Source: a candidate division KSB1 bacterium
Lineage (GTDB): Bacteria > Zhuqueibacterota > Zhuqueibacteria > Oleimicrobiales > Geothermoviventaceae
Reading direction: 5' to 3'
DNA length: 49,180 bases
NCBI GenBank assembly: GCA_034506315.1
Contig: JAPDPT010000003.1
Location: 74,878-124,057 of the forward strand
Under the pieces are notes generated by a model. That model did no database searches, had not been told where the DNA came from, and saw nothing but the letters and a program-made list of their open reading frames with translations. Position numbers and translations under genes: made by a program. Positions 25,341-34,191 of the stretch are shown here, piece by piece (the stretch's first letter is position 1; each line of letters starts with the position of its first letter).

Positions 25341-26717
25341 ATGGGAATGACCCTCACGGAGAAAATCCTGGCTCGGGGAGCCGGCAAAGCCAGGGTCGAG
25401 CCCGGCGACAAGGTTTGGGTCGGTGTCGATGTGCTGATGACCCACGACGTGTGCGGGCCGCCTACCTACGCCATCTTTCAGCGGGAGTTCGGAAGCCAGG
25501 CCCGGTTCTGGGATCCGGACCGGGTGGTGGTGATCCCCGATCACTACATCTTTACCGAGGATCCGCACGCCCGTCGAAACCTGGAGGAGCTGCGCCGCAT
25601 GGCCCACGAGCAGGGACTGCGGTACTTCTACGATGCCTTCTCTGCGCGGTACTCCGGTGTCTGCCACGTCACCCTCGCCGAGAAGGGCCACGTGCGGCCT
25701 GGGTCCATCATCATCGGCACAGATTCCCATACCTGCACCGCTGGAGCCTTCGGCGCCTTTGCGACGGGTGTCGGCAACACCGACGCGGCGTTCGTCCTGG
25801 GCACGGGCAAGCTCTGGTTGAGGGTGCCGGAAACGTTGCGGGTAGTCCTGCACGGGCAACTGGCCCCAGGGGTAATGGCCAAGGATGTGATCCTGCGGCT
25901 CATCGGAGATCTTGGCGTGGACGGTGCCAACTACTGCGCTCTGGAATTCCAGGGAGAGGGCGTCGGCACCCTTTCCGTCGACGAACGGATGACCCTCTGC
26001 AATATGGCCGTGGAGGCGGGGGCCAAGAATGGCCTGATCCCGGTGGACGATGAGACGCGCCGGTATCTGCAGGCCCACGGGGTGGACGGTGGCGAGGCGG
26101 AGGAAGGAGACCCAACTGCGGAGTACGCACAGACCCTCGAGTACCGTCTCGATGTCCTTCCCCCGCAGGTGGCAAGGCCCCATTCGCCGGCCAATTCCAT
26201 CCCGGTAACGGAGTGCGAGGGGGAGCCGCTCACCACAGCCTACCTCGGCTCCTGCACGGGAGGGAAGGTAGAGGATTTCCTGGCCGCAGCGATCGTCTTG
26301 AAGGGGCGGCGCGTGAAGTTGGACACCTACGCCGTGCCCGCCACGGTGGCTGTGCAGAGGGCCCTCAACCAAATCCGCCTGGGCGACAAGTCGTTGCGGG
26401 AGATCTTCCTGGAGGCCGGGGTGAAGCTGGGCGAACCCTCGTGCGCGGCTTGCCTGGGTGGGCCCGTCGACACCTTCGGGAGGCTGCGCGGGGACGAGGT
26501 GGCCATCTCCGCCACCAACCGAAACTTCCCCGGCAGGATGGGGTCGAGCAAGGCCCAAATCTACCTGGCTTCTCCGGCCACAGTGGCCGCCTCGGCGGTC
26601 GAAGGACGGATCACGGACCCGCGGCGCCTGGTGGACGAAGAGACGTGGAGGCGACGGGCGGAAATCGTGGCTCGCCAGGAGGCAGTTGTCGTGTCGTCCG
26701 ATGCGCCGGCGGCGTGA
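25341..26717 (+). CDS. leuC: 3-isopropylmalate dehydratase, large subunit
   Basis: A 458-residue aconitase-superfamily subunit holding the 4Fe-4S cluster. The first cluster cysteine lies in GTDSHTCTAGAFG (near residue 132) and the other two in PSCAACLGGPVDTFG (near 365-370). The N-terminal VLMTHDVCGPPTYAIF and the insertion-containing middle resemble, from memory, plant-type and related bacterial large subunits more than the Escherichia coli enzyme. It works as a heterodimer with LeuD, isomerising 2- to 3-isopropylmalate. The final 25 residues are arginine-rich and unconserved. Confidence 0.93.
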   Translation: MGMTLTEKILARGAGKARVEPGDKVWVGVDVLMTHDVCGPPTYAIFQREFGSQARFWDPDRVVVIPDHYIFTEDPHARRNLEELRRMAHEQGLRYFYDAFSARYSGVCHVTLAEKGHVRPGSIIIGTDSHTCTAGAFGAFATGVGNTDAAFVLGTGKLWLRVPETLRVVLHGQLAPGVMAKDVILRLIGDLGVDGANYCALEFQGEGVGTLSVDERMTLCNMAVEAGAKNGLIPVDDETRRYLQAHGVDGGEAEEGDPTAEYAQTLEYRLDVLPPQVARPHSPANSIPVTECEGEPLTTAYLGSCTGGKVEDFLAAAIVLKGRRVKLDTYAVPATVAVQRALNQIRLGDKSLREIFLEAGVKLGEPSCAACLGGPVDTFGRLRGDEVAISATNRNFPGRMGSSKAQIYLASPATVAASAVEGRITDPRRLVDEETWRRRAEIVARQEAVVVSSDAPAA

Positions 26718-26776
26718 CGCCGCGATCGCCCCCCGCGTAACCCTGTTGTAAGAAGACACCAACGGCTGAGGATCCA

Positions 26777-27343
26777 ATGGAAGAGCAGCGCTTGTTGGAG
26801 GGTCTCGTCTTTGTGGTGGGGGACAATGTAGACACCGATCAGATCATCCCGGCCCAGTACCTGGTGTACAGTCTGACGGATCCCGAGGAGAGCAAGAACT
26901 ACGGACGCTACGCGCTGAGTGGGCTCCCATCGGAGTGGGGGCGGTTTGTGGAGGAAGGGCAATGGCAGAGCCGCTACTCCATTGTGGTAGCGGGGCGCAA
27001 TTTCGGATGCGGGTCCTCGCGGGAACACGCGCCTGCCGCCCTCCAGATCGCGGGGGTCAAAGCCGTGGTGGCTCAGAGCTATGCACGAATCTTCTTCCGG
27101 AATGCGGTGGACGGCGGGTTTCTCCTGCCGCTGGAGACCGATGCGCCTCTCCACCAGGTGTTGCGAACCGGGGAGAAGGTGCAGATTGATCTCTCTTCAG
27201 GGCTCCTGAGACGGGTAGAGGATGGCTCTGTGTACCACCTGAAACCGATCGGAGACGTAGAGGCCATTGTCCGGGCGGGGGGACTGTTTGGCTACGCGCG
27301 GCAGCTGGGGATGATTCGATCAAACGCGCAGGTGCGAACATGA
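26777..27343 (+). CDS. leuD: 3-isopropylmalate dehydratase, small subunit
   Basis: A 188-residue swivelling-domain subunit. VVGDNVDTDQIIPAQYLV at the N-terminus and NFGCGSSREHAP in the middle are the family signatures, with YARIFFRNAVDGG following. It has an internal segment (NYGRYALSGLPSEW) seen in the plant-like type. It completes the active site of LeuC. Its stop codon overlaps the start of leuB in an ATGA, so the two are likely co-translated. Confidence 0.93.
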   Translation: MEEQRLLEGLVFVVGDNVDTDQIIPAQYLVYSLTDPEESKNYGRYALSGLPSEWGRFVEEGQWQSRYSIVVAGRNFGCGSSREHAPAALQIAGVKAVVAQSYARIFFRNAVDGGFLLPLETDAPLHQVLRTGEKVQIDLSSGLLRRVEDGSVYHLKPIGDVEAIVRAGGLFGYARQLGMIRSNAQVRT

Positions 27344-28524
27344 TGGGAAAAACAGACCCACACGGTTCGGAGGTACGGAGGGTACTGCTTCTGCCGGGGG
27401 ATGGGATCGGCCCCGAGGTGGTTGGAGCGGCGCAGAAGGTCTTGCAGGCGGCTGTAGACTGCACCGACCGGGCTCTTGAGTTTGAAGAGGGGCTCATTGG
27501 CGGTGTGGCGCTGGAACGGACAGGGGATCCTCTGCCTGCGGAGACCCGCGCGGCGCTGGAGCGCGTCGACGCCGTCCTCCTCGGTGCCGTGGGATCGCCC
27601 CGCTGGGACAACGCGCCGACCGACCGGCGTCCGGAGACGGGACTTCTGGAGCTTCGCGCCACCTTAGGAACCTTCGCCAATCTGCGGCCGGTGCGTACCT
27701 ATCGGCCGCTCCTCGTCGCCTCAAGCCTGAAACCCCAGGTGGTCGATGGCGTTGATATTGTGGTCGTGCGCGAGCTGACCTCGGATCTCTATTTCGGGAA
27801 GCCCAAGGAACGCCGGGGTGAGCCGCCCGATCGGAGCGCGGTAGACACGATGTACTACCATGAGTCCGAGGTGCGGCGCATCGCCGAGGTGGCGTTCCGG
27901 CTGGCCAGGGAGAGGCGGAAGCACGTCACATCGGTCGACAAGGCCAACGTGCTTTGCGCCTCCCAGCTGTGGCGCGAGGTGGTCACCGAGGTCGCGCGCG
28001 AATTTCCGGACGTGACGCTGCGCCACATGCTGGTGGACACCGCGGCGATGCAGCTTGTGCGCGACCCCCGCCAGTTCGATGTCCTGCTGACCGCCAACAT
28101 GTTCGGGGATATCTTGAGCGACGAGGCGGCGATCCTCACCGGTTCCATCGGCATGCTCCCCTCCGCTTCCCTGGGTGGCAAGGTAGGTCTCTACGAGCCC
28201 GTCCACGGCTCCGCCCCGGATCTTGCTGGCAAGGACCAGGCGAACCCCCTTGGGACCATCCTCAGCGCCGCCATGATGTGCCGCCTCTCGTTGGGCTGGC
28301 CCGACATTGCAGAGGCCATCGAACTGGCCGTGGCCGACGTCCTGAACGCGGGTTACCATACGCCCGACCTGCCCGGTTCCCCCGCCTTCCTGGTCGGAAC
28401 CCGCGAAATCACCGACATCCTCATCGACTATCTGGAGCGACGGCTGTTCGAGAACCCAACGAAGAGGAGGTCGAACCGTGTACCCGGAAAACGGCAAGAT
28501 CTGGTACAACGGGAAGCTGGTTGA
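27340..28524 (+). CDS. leuB: 3-isopropylmalate dehydrogenase
   Basis: A 394-residue NAD-dependent decarboxylating dehydrogenase giving 2-oxoisocaproate. Signatures: LLPGDGIGPEVV at the start, RPETGLLELRATLGTFANLR (substrate-binding arginines), VDKANVL, and the metal- and NAD-site stretch ANMFGDILSDEAAILTGSIG. GSAPDLAGKDQANP is the adenine-binding loop. Start is the ATG overlapping the leuD stop; an adjacent ATG at 27343 is equally possible. The last 47 bases overlap ilvE, giving a C-terminal tail about 30 residues longer than most family members. Confidence 0.95.
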   Translation: MMGKTDPHGSEVRRVLLLPGDGIGPEVVGAAQKVLQAAVDCTDRALEFEEGLIGGVALERTGDPLPAETRAALERVDAVLLGAVGSPRWDNAPTDRRPETGLLELRATLGTFANLRPVRTYRPLLVASSLKPQVVDGVDIVVVRELTSDLYFGKPKERRGEPPDRSAVDTMYYHESEVRRIAEVAFRLARERRKHVTSVDKANVLCASQLWREVVTEVAREFPDVTLRHMLVDTAAMQLVRDPRQFDVLLTANMFGDILSDEAAILTGSIGMLPSASLGGKVGLYEPVHGSAPDLAGKDQANPLGTILSAAMMCRLSLGWPDIAEAIELAVADVLNAGYHTPDLPGSPAFLVGTREITDILIDYLERRLFENPTKRRSNRVPGKRQDLVQREAG

Positions 28525-29401
28525 CTGGAACGAGGGGCGCATTCACCTTGCCTCGCACGTGATCCACTACGGAACGGGTGTCTTCGAGGGAATCCGTGTC
28601 TACAAGACCGATAGCGGCCCCCAGGTCTTCCGCCTCCGCGAGCACATCCGCCGCTTCTTTTTCTCCGCCCACGCCTACCAGATGGCCATCCCCTACTCGG
28701 AAGAGGAGGTCATCCAGGCATGCCTGGAAACCGTGCGGGCCAACGGCTTCGAGGAATGCTACATCCGGCCTATTGCCTTCCGAGGGTACGGTCCTCTGGG
28801 CGTCCACCCCGGACGTTGCCCCGTGGAAGTGGCGGTCCTCACCTGGAAATGGGGCGCCTACCTCGGCGAGGAGGCCCTCACCAAGGGAGTGCGGGTCACA
28901 ATCACCGGCTGGCGGAAGTTCCATGGCAGCATGATGCCGACCACCGCCAAAGCCTGTGGTCAGTATCTCAACTCCGTGCTCGGCGTTCAGGAGGCGCGCC
29001 AGAACGGCTACGACGAGGCGATCTTTCTGGACGTCAACGGCTACCTGGCTGAGGGCTCCGGCGAAAATCTGTTCCTCGTGCTCGGGGATCAGATCCTCAC
29101 CAACGGGAGCGAGTCGAGCATCCTCTTGGGGATTACGCGCGACGCGGTGATCCAGATGGCCCGCGCTTTGGGCTATCAGGTGCAAACGCGCCTTCTGGTG
29201 CGCGGAGACCTTTACGCCGCCGACGAGGCCTTCTTCACGGGCACAGCCGCCGAGATCACACCCATCCGGGAGGTGGATGGACGGGTCATCGGAACGGGGG
29301 AAGCCGGCCCCGTGACCCGCAAACTGCAGAGTTTGTTTTTCGAGATCGTCCGGGGCAAACGTCCGGAATACCGACATTGGTTGACCCCGGTCTACGGATG
29401 A
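28478..29401 (+). CDS. ilvE: Branched-chain amino acid aminotransferase
   Basis: A 307-residue class IV PLP aminotransferase doing the last step to valine, leucine and isoleucine. The Schiff-base lysine lies in TTAKACGQYLNS, and the downstream signature GYDEAIFLDVNGYLAEGSGE and ENLFLV is typical. The N-terminal IWYNGKLVDWNEGRIHLASH fits the branched-chain rather than the D-amino-acid branch. The start is the GTG at 28478, seven bases after AGAGGAGG, inside the end of leuB. Confidence 0.95.
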   Translation: MYPENGKIWYNGKLVDWNEGRIHLASHVIHYGTGVFEGIRVYKTDSGPQVFRLREHIRRFFFSAHAYQMAIPYSEEEVIQACLETVRANGFEECYIRPIAFRGYGPLGVHPGRCPVEVAVLTWKWGAYLGEEALTKGVRVTITGWRKFHGSMMPTTAKACGQYLNSVLGVQEARQNGYDEAIFLDVNGYLAEGSGENLFLVLGDQILTNGSESSILLGITRDAVIQMARALGYQVQTRLLVRGDLYAADEAFFTGTAAEITPIREVDGRVIGTGEAGPVTRKLQSLFFEIVRGKRPEYRHWLTPVYG

Positions 29402-29437
29402 AGCACAACGCCATGGGTTAGAGAGTCGGAGGTAGGG

Positions 29438-30298
29438 ATGCTGCTCGAGGGTAAGAAGCTGGCCATCTTGGGCGCCGGTCAGATGGGACAGGCGCTGATC
29501 GGGGGATTGGTACGGGCGAACGTGGTGAGCCCGGAGTCTATCCTGGCTACCGATGTGCGGCCGGAGGTGCTCCGACACGTGCACACAACCTGGGGCGTGA
29601 CAGTGGGTACAGACAACCCCAACGCGGTGCGTCAGAGCGACGTGGTGGTCCTGTGCGTCAAGCCCCAGACAAGTGGCCGTGTGCTGGCCGAAATCGCGCC
29701 GGAGATCCGTCGGGACCATCTGGTAATCAGCATCATGGCTGGCATCCCTACCCGGCTCATTGCCGATCGTTTGGGTAAACCCGTGGCCGTAGTTCGGGCG
29801 ATGCCGAATATCGCGGCCTTGGTAGGGGAGGCTGTGACGGCCGTGGCGCCAGGTCGCCATGCCACGGGGGAACATCTCCGCATGGCCGAGACCATCTTTG
29901 GCGCGGTGGGACGCGTGGAAGTGGTCGAAGAAAATCTGATGGACGCCGTGACGGGATTAAGCGGGAGTGGCCCGGCGTTCGTCTACACGATTATCGAAGC
30001 CCTCACAGAGGGTGGCGTCATGATGGGCCTCTCGCGCGAGGTGGCCGCAAGGCTCAGCGCGCAGACCGTGCTCGGGGCGGCCAAAATGGTGCGCGAGACA
30101 GGACTGCACCCGGCGATCCTCCGGGACCAGGTAACAACCCCGGCCGGCACGGCGATCCATGGCATCTATTCCCTCGAGTCCGACGGTCTTCGTCCAATGC
30201 TGATCAATGCCGTCCGCAGCGCGACCAAACGCTCCAGCGAACTGAGTCAGTTCCTGATCCAAAGCGCCGACAACGAGGTCTCGGAAAAGGCGGCGTGA
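29438..30298 (+). CDS. proC: Pyrroline-5-carboxylate reductase
   Basis: A 286-residue NAD(P)H-dependent reductase, the last step of proline synthesis. The Rossmann motif is ILGAGQMGQALIGGL; the C-terminal dimerisation domain contains DAVTGLSGSGPAFVYTIIEA and LRDQVTTPAGTAIHGIYSLE, the standard P5CR signature. CGGAGGTAGGG precedes the ATG. It sits 36 bases behind ilvE and ends the branched-chain operon. No reason for the linkage is visible beyond co-regulation of amino acid synthesis. Confidence 0.95.
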   Translation: MLLEGKKLAILGAGQMGQALIGGLVRANVVSPESILATDVRPEVLRHVHTTWGVTVGTDNPNAVRQSDVVVLCVKPQTSGRVLAEIAPEIRRDHLVISIMAGIPTRLIADRLGKPVAVVRAMPNIAALVGEAVTAVAPGRHATGEHLRMAETIFGAVGRVEVVEENLMDAVTGLSGSGPAFVYTIIEALTEGGVMMGLSREVAARLSAQTVLGAAKMVRETGLHPAILRDQVTTPAGTAIHGIYSLESDGLRPMLINAVRSATKRSSELSQFLIQSADNEVSEKAA

Positions 30299-30313
30299 GG
30301 TCGCTGGGGGATC

Positions 30314-30352
30314 GGCTGGGCGCAGCCCCGGGGATTGAGGAGGCGCCCAGCC
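30314..30352 (+). terminator. GC-rich hairpin after proC, possible operon end
   Basis: GGCTGGGCGC (30314-30323) and GCGCCCAGCC (30343-30352) are perfect 10-base complements around a 19-base loop that itself contains CCCCGGGG. It begins 15 bases after the proC stop. No U-tract follows, so it may protect the 3' end or mark a factor-dependent end. The rest of the 310-base gap up to 30608 holds the next promoter and nothing else I can identify. Confidence 0.45.
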
Positions 30353-30458
30353 TCCGCGTGCCCGGGGGACGGCACCGGTCGCAGTGAGGAGGGATCCGTG
30401 AGGCGGAGGTGGCTCGTGTCAGAGGGGGACTTCTGCCTTTCCCAGCCCAGGGCGGGGG

Positions 30459-30488
30459 TTGCGTTTACCCGACAGAATCGTTAATTTG
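30459..30488 (+). promoter_or_regulatory. Candidate promoter of the M24 peptidase unit
   Basis: TTGCGT, 17 bases, TAATTTG. The transcript would start about 115 bases before the ATG at 30609. Box sequences and spacing match the other candidate promoters in the window. Confidence 0.55.
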
Positions 30489-30608
30489 CTTTCGCCACTT
30501 GCCGAGAACGCACAGGGCCCTGCGAAGGAAAGAGGTGTGCCCCGGGAGGCGGTAGCCGGCCTCCAGCTCCCGATGCGTCGGTCTCTTCGAAACAGGGGAG
30601 GGGACGAG

Positions 30609-31793
30609 ATGGATCTGAAGGCCATCCAGGAGGCACTTCAGGAAGCCCAACTCGACGGCTGGCTCTTCTACGACTTCCACAACCGCGATGCGATAGCCCA
30701 CAGAATCCTGGAGATCGACACCCATCGCTTCACCTCACGGCGATGGTTTTATTTTATCCCCGCGAAGGGAGAGCCTCACAAGATCGTCCACACCATCGAA
30801 CCCTGGCGCTTGGACCACCTGCCGGGAATCAAACACACCTACCTCAGCTGGAAAGAACTTCACGATGCCTTGAGGGGCGTCTTGGCCGGCGCCCGCCGAG
30901 TGGCCATGCAGTACTCGCCGATGAACCACATCCCCTACGTCTCTGTGGTGGATGGTGGCACCATCGATCTGGTCCGCGCCTTTGGGATCGAAGTAGTGTC
31001 CAGTGCGGATCTGGTAGGCCGGTTCGAAGCTCGCCTGGACCGGAGGGCGTACGAGAGCCATCTTCAGGCTTCGGAAGCCCTTCACAAGGTTCGGGCTCGC
31101 ACCTTTGAGGAGGTCTCTTCTCGTCTGCAGGCGGGACACTGCCCGACCGAATACGAGATTCAGCAGTACATGTGCGAGCAGATGCGCAAGGAGGGCCTGG
31201 TGTGGAACGATGGCCCCATCGTGGCGGTCAACGCCCACGCGGCCGACCCCCATTTTGAGCCCACTGAGGCGAACTGTCTGCCGATCCGAACCGGCGACCT
31301 TCTGCTCGTCGATCTCTGGGCTAAGATCGATGCCCCGGGCAGTATCTACGCAGACATCACTTGGATGGGCTATATCGGAGACGAGGTTCCGGAAAGACTA
31401 TCCTATCTCTTCGCCATTGTCCGGCAGGCACGGGAGACGGCAGTGATGTTTCTGGAGGACCGCCTCCGACAGGGGGATCCGGTACACGGGTGGGAAGTGG
31501 ACGAGGCCTGCCGCAAGGTGATTGCCGACGCGGGGTACGGCGCCTACTTCATCCACCGGACAGGCCACAGCATCGGCACCGAAGTACACGGCAACGGAGT
31601 CAATATCGACAATCTGGAGACCAAGGACGAGCGGCTGATCCTGCCCGGGTGCTGCTTCTCCATCGAGCCGGGAATCTACTTGCCGGAGGAGGGGATCGGC
31701 ATTCGCTCAGAGATCAACGTGTTCGTCCACGAGGGAGGGAAGGTGGAGGTAACGGGTCCGCAGCAAGGCCAGATCGTGGCGATACCGGGGTAG
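30609..31793 (+). CDS. M24-family metallopeptidase (Xaa-Pro aminopeptidase-like)
   Basis: A 394-residue peptidase with a creatinase-like N-terminal domain and a pita-bread catalytic domain. All five metal ligands can be placed: two Asp in VDLWAKIDAPGSIYADITW, His in HRTGHSIGTEVHG, Glu in SIEPGIYLPEEG and Glu in GIRSEINVFV. It likely cleaves X-Pro bonds or small dipeptides in the cytoplasm. The ATG follows AGGGGAGGGG. The next gene, 51 bases downstream, is a sodium-coupled symporter, so the two may take up and break down a peptide or amino acid. Confidence 0.88.
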   Translation: MDLKAIQEALQEAQLDGWLFYDFHNRDAIAHRILEIDTHRFTSRRWFYFIPAKGEPHKIVHTIEPWRLDHLPGIKHTYLSWKELHDALRGVLAGARRVAMQYSPMNHIPYVSVVDGGTIDLVRAFGIEVVSSADLVGRFEARLDRRAYESHLQASEALHKVRARTFEEVSSRLQAGHCPTEYEIQQYMCEQMRKEGLVWNDGPIVAVNAHAADPHFEPTEANCLPIRTGDLLLVDLWAKIDAPGSIYADITWMGYIGDEVPERLSYLFAIVRQARETAVMFLEDRLRQGDPVHGWEVDEACRKVIADAGYGAYFIHRTGHSIGTEVHGNGVNIDNLETKDERLILPGCCFSIEPGIYLPEEGIGIRSEINVFVHEGGKVEVTGPQQGQIVAIPG

Positions 31794-31843
31794 CGGTGCC
31801 TCTGGCCAGGGCGCAATGAACGACGGAACGGGAGGATGGTCGG

Positions 31844-33334
31844 ATGAGCTGGTATCTCTACGTGATCCTTCTGTACCTGGTGGTTCTTACGGGGCTCAAT
31901 TTCTACCGCGCGCGCCGCGTCCGGACCCAGGACGACATGATGGTGGCCGGCCGTTCCCTGAGCGTTCAGGTGATGGTGTTTACGCTCATTTGCACCTGGA
32001 TTGGCTCCGGGACCTTCATCGCGGGCGCCGAGTACGCCGCCAAGGCCGGGTGGAGCAGCCTGTGGCTCCCGGCAGGGGCATGGGTTGGGATTATCCTGAT
32101 CTACTTCTTGGCCGCTAAGATTCGTACGTTCGGCCAGTACACGATTGGCGACATTCTTGAGGTACGCTATGGCCCGGCGGCCCGCGTCTTTGGCGCCATC
32201 GCCCTGATCATCAGCTTCACGGCCATTGTGTCCTACCAGTTCCGGGCGGGCGGCTACATCCTGAACGTGGCCACCGACGGTCAGGTGTCTGTGGAAATGG
32301 GCCAGATGCTGGCGGCGATTTTCGTCATTCTGTTCACCGCCCTGGCCGGCATGGTAGCCGTGGCTTACACCGACCTGCCGAACGGGATCATCATTCTCTT
32401 GGCCTGCCTTGTCTCTCTTCCGTTTGTGTACTATGCCGCCGGAGGGATGGGCCAGGTGCGGGCTGCTCTCCCCCCAGATCATTTCGCGGTGGTGAATGCC
32501 ACGTTCGGGCGTCACCCGGCGTTGAAGGCCGGGGGTTACTTCTTCTCCACGCTTCTGCTCCTGATGGGTGTGCAGAGCATGTACCAGAAGTTTTACAGCG
32601 CCCGCACGCCGAGGGACGCCCGACAGGCCGTAGCCCTCTGGGTCGTCGGTACCATTTTCGTAGAAGTGGTGGTGGTAGCGATTGCCGTCTTCGCCGCGGC
32701 CCGTTTCTGGCCGCAAATCCAGCAGTGGCTGAACGGCGGCGCTGGTATGGATCCCGCCTCGATTGTCCTGCAGGCCGCGCGCCATATGGTCCCGCCCTGG
32801 GTGGGTATTCTTCTTCTGGGAGCCGCTACGGCGGTTGTCATCTCGACGGGTATGAACTACCTCCTGTCGCCGACGACGAACATCATGAGGGACATCTATC
32901 AGCGGTTCATTGATCCGGACGCAAGCCAGAAGACCATGGTGGGACTGCAAAAGACGTTCATCGTGATCCTCGGCGTCGTGGCCTACCTGCTTGCCACCCG
33001 CCTTGTGTCCGTATTGGAGATGAGCTACTTCGCTTACACCGTCTACGGAGTCGCCATCACGCCGGCCCTCATTGCCGCCCTGGCATGGAAGAGGGCAACC
33101 CGGGTGGGTGGACTCGCCTCCATCATTGGCGGCACGGCAGTGGCGGTGGTCCTCAAAGTGCTGACCTACGTTCTTCCTCCGGAGAAGGTCCCCGAAGGTG
33201 ACCCCTGGGGGATCCCTCTGATCTACCCTGCGTTGTTGGTTTCGGTGCTGGCCCTGGTGATTGGGAGCTACCTGAGCCCGCCGCCGCGCGAGGAGGAATT
33301 GCGACCGTTCTTCGGACACGGTCAGGAAAGGTGA
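31844..33334 (+). CDS. Sodium:solute symporter (SSS family)
   Basis: A 496-residue membrane protein with about 13 hydrophobic segments. It shows the SSS pattern: a first helix ending near NFYRARRVRTQDDMMVAGRS, the sodium-site helix TWIGSGTFIAGAEYAAKAGW, then YTIGDILEVRYGP. The family carries proline, sugars, pantothenate or short acids with sodium. Substrate cannot be named, but the neighbouring M24 peptidase makes an amino-acid-like substrate likely. The ATG is preceded by GGGAGG. Confidence 0.88.
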   Translation: MSWYLYVILLYLVVLTGLNFYRARRVRTQDDMMVAGRSLSVQVMVFTLICTWIGSGTFIAGAEYAAKAGWSSLWLPAGAWVGIILIYFLAAKIRTFGQYTIGDILEVRYGPAARVFGAIALIISFTAIVSYQFRAGGYILNVATDGQVSVEMGQMLAAIFVILFTALAGMVAVAYTDLPNGIIILLACLVSLPFVYYAAGGMGQVRAALPPDHFAVVNATFGRHPALKAGGYFFSTLLLLMGVQSMYQKFYSARTPRDARQAVALWVVGTIFVEVVVVAIAVFAAARFWPQIQQWLNGGAGMDPASIVLQAARHMVPPWVGILLLGAATAVVISTGMNYLLSPTTNIMRDIYQRFIDPDASQKTMVGLQKTFIVILGVVAYLLATRLVSVLEMSYFAYTVYGVAITPALIAALAWKRATRVGGLASIIGGTAVAVVLKVLTYVLPPEKVPEGDPWGIPLIYPALLVSVLALVIGSYLSPPPREEELRPFFGHGQER

Positions 33335-33340
33335 TACTCG

Positions 33341-33520
33341 GTGAAGGGCATCCCCAATCGTCAGAAGAAGAACGTCGTCCCAAGGCCGGATTACACCCGC
33401 TCCAAGCAGGAGCTGTGGCGCCGGGAAGCGATCCAGAGGACTCGCCAGGAGCGCTCCCGCGCCGCTCGGCGCAGAACAGGCAGATCCACAGGAGTGAAGG
33501 ATGGAACGTCTGCAGATTGA
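33341..33520 (+). CDS. Small very basic protein, 59 residues, function unknown
   Basis: An open frame starting with GTG at 33341, a few bases after the symporter stop, with GGAAAGG upstream. The product is rich in Arg, Lys and Gln (for example RSKQELWRREAIQRTRQERS), with predicted helix and no hydrophobic core. It overlaps the first 20 bases of the next gene and fills an otherwise empty 166-base gap. Coding cannot be proved at this length; similar small basic proteins can bind RNA or ribosomes, but that is only a guess. Confidence 0.4.
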   Translation: MKGIPNRQKKNVVPRPDYTRSKQELWRREAIQRTRQERSRAARRRTGRSTGVKDGTSAD

Positions 33521-34112
33521 TCCCGAACACCCCAAGGGCCGCCACTTGCGGCGGGCCGTAGAGGTCTTGCGCAAGGGGGGTGTGATCATTTACCCCACCG
33601 ACACGATTTACGGAATCGGCTGCGATATCTTCAACAAGGAGGCCGTCGACAGGGTCTACCAGATCAAGGGCAAGAGCTGGAAGAGCCCGCTCAGTTTCAT
33701 CTGCCCGGACCTGAAGGAGATCAGCCGATATGCCTACGTGTCCAATACCGCCTACCGGATCATGAAGAAGGCCCTGCCGGGCCCCTACACCTTCGTGCTT
33801 CCGGCCACCCCCCTGGTCCCGAAGCTTCTCCTCAGCAAGCGCAAGACGGTCGGAATCCGCGTGCCCGACCACCCGATCTGTCGTGCCATTCTGGAGGAAT
33901 TTGGGTCTCCAATTGTCAGCACGTCGGTAACAGGGCCCGATGGTGAGCCCCTCAATTTACCCGACCAGATTGAAGCCCAGTACCGCGGGCTTGTGGACCT
34001 CCTCCTGGATGTAGGGCCTCTGGGCCTTGTGCCGTCAACCGTTATTGATCTGTCCGGCGACACGCCGCGGGTGATGCGCGAGGGGAAAGGGGACCTCTCC
34101 ATCCTGGAGTAG
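33501..34112 (+). CDS. Sua5/YciO/YrdC family protein, YciO type
   Basis: A 203-residue protein that aligns by eye along its whole length with Escherichia coli YciO: RAVEVLRKGGVIIYPTDTIY, IMKKALPGPYTFVLPAT, KRKTVGIRVPDHPICRAIL and PSTVIDLSGDTPRVMREGKG. The family makes threonylcarbamoyl-AMP for t6A modification of tRNA, although YciO itself is a weaker or separate branch. If the genome has no other member this could be the essential TsaC. AGGAGTGAAGG stands before the ATG. Confidence 0.9.
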   Translation: MERLQIDPEHPKGRHLRRAVEVLRKGGVIIYPTDTIYGIGCDIFNKEAVDRVYQIKGKSWKSPLSFICPDLKEISRYAYVSNTAYRIMKKALPGPYTFVLPATPLVPKLLLSKRKTVGIRVPDHPICRAILEEFGSPIVSTSVTGPDGEPLNLPDQIEAQYRGLVDLLLDVGPLGLVPSTVIDLSGDTPRVMREGKGDLSILE

Positions 34113-34191
34113 CGGGTTCCGTCTTAGGACCGACAGCGAAAGCCTACTTATGCCTCCGGAAACGATCTCTCCCGAGAACAGAGGAAGGGTG

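Noticed and set aside
25323-26777. Long open frame antisense to leuC
   Set aside because: Shadow of a certain gene, no similarity recognised.
28421-29875. Long open frame antisense to ilvE and proC
   Set aside because: Same GC-bias effect; no domain and no ribosome site of quality.
31676-33589. Long open frame antisense to the symporter (637 codons)
   Set aside because: Product is low-complexity His/Gly/Arg-rich and mirrors a clear membrane protein; a shadow frame.
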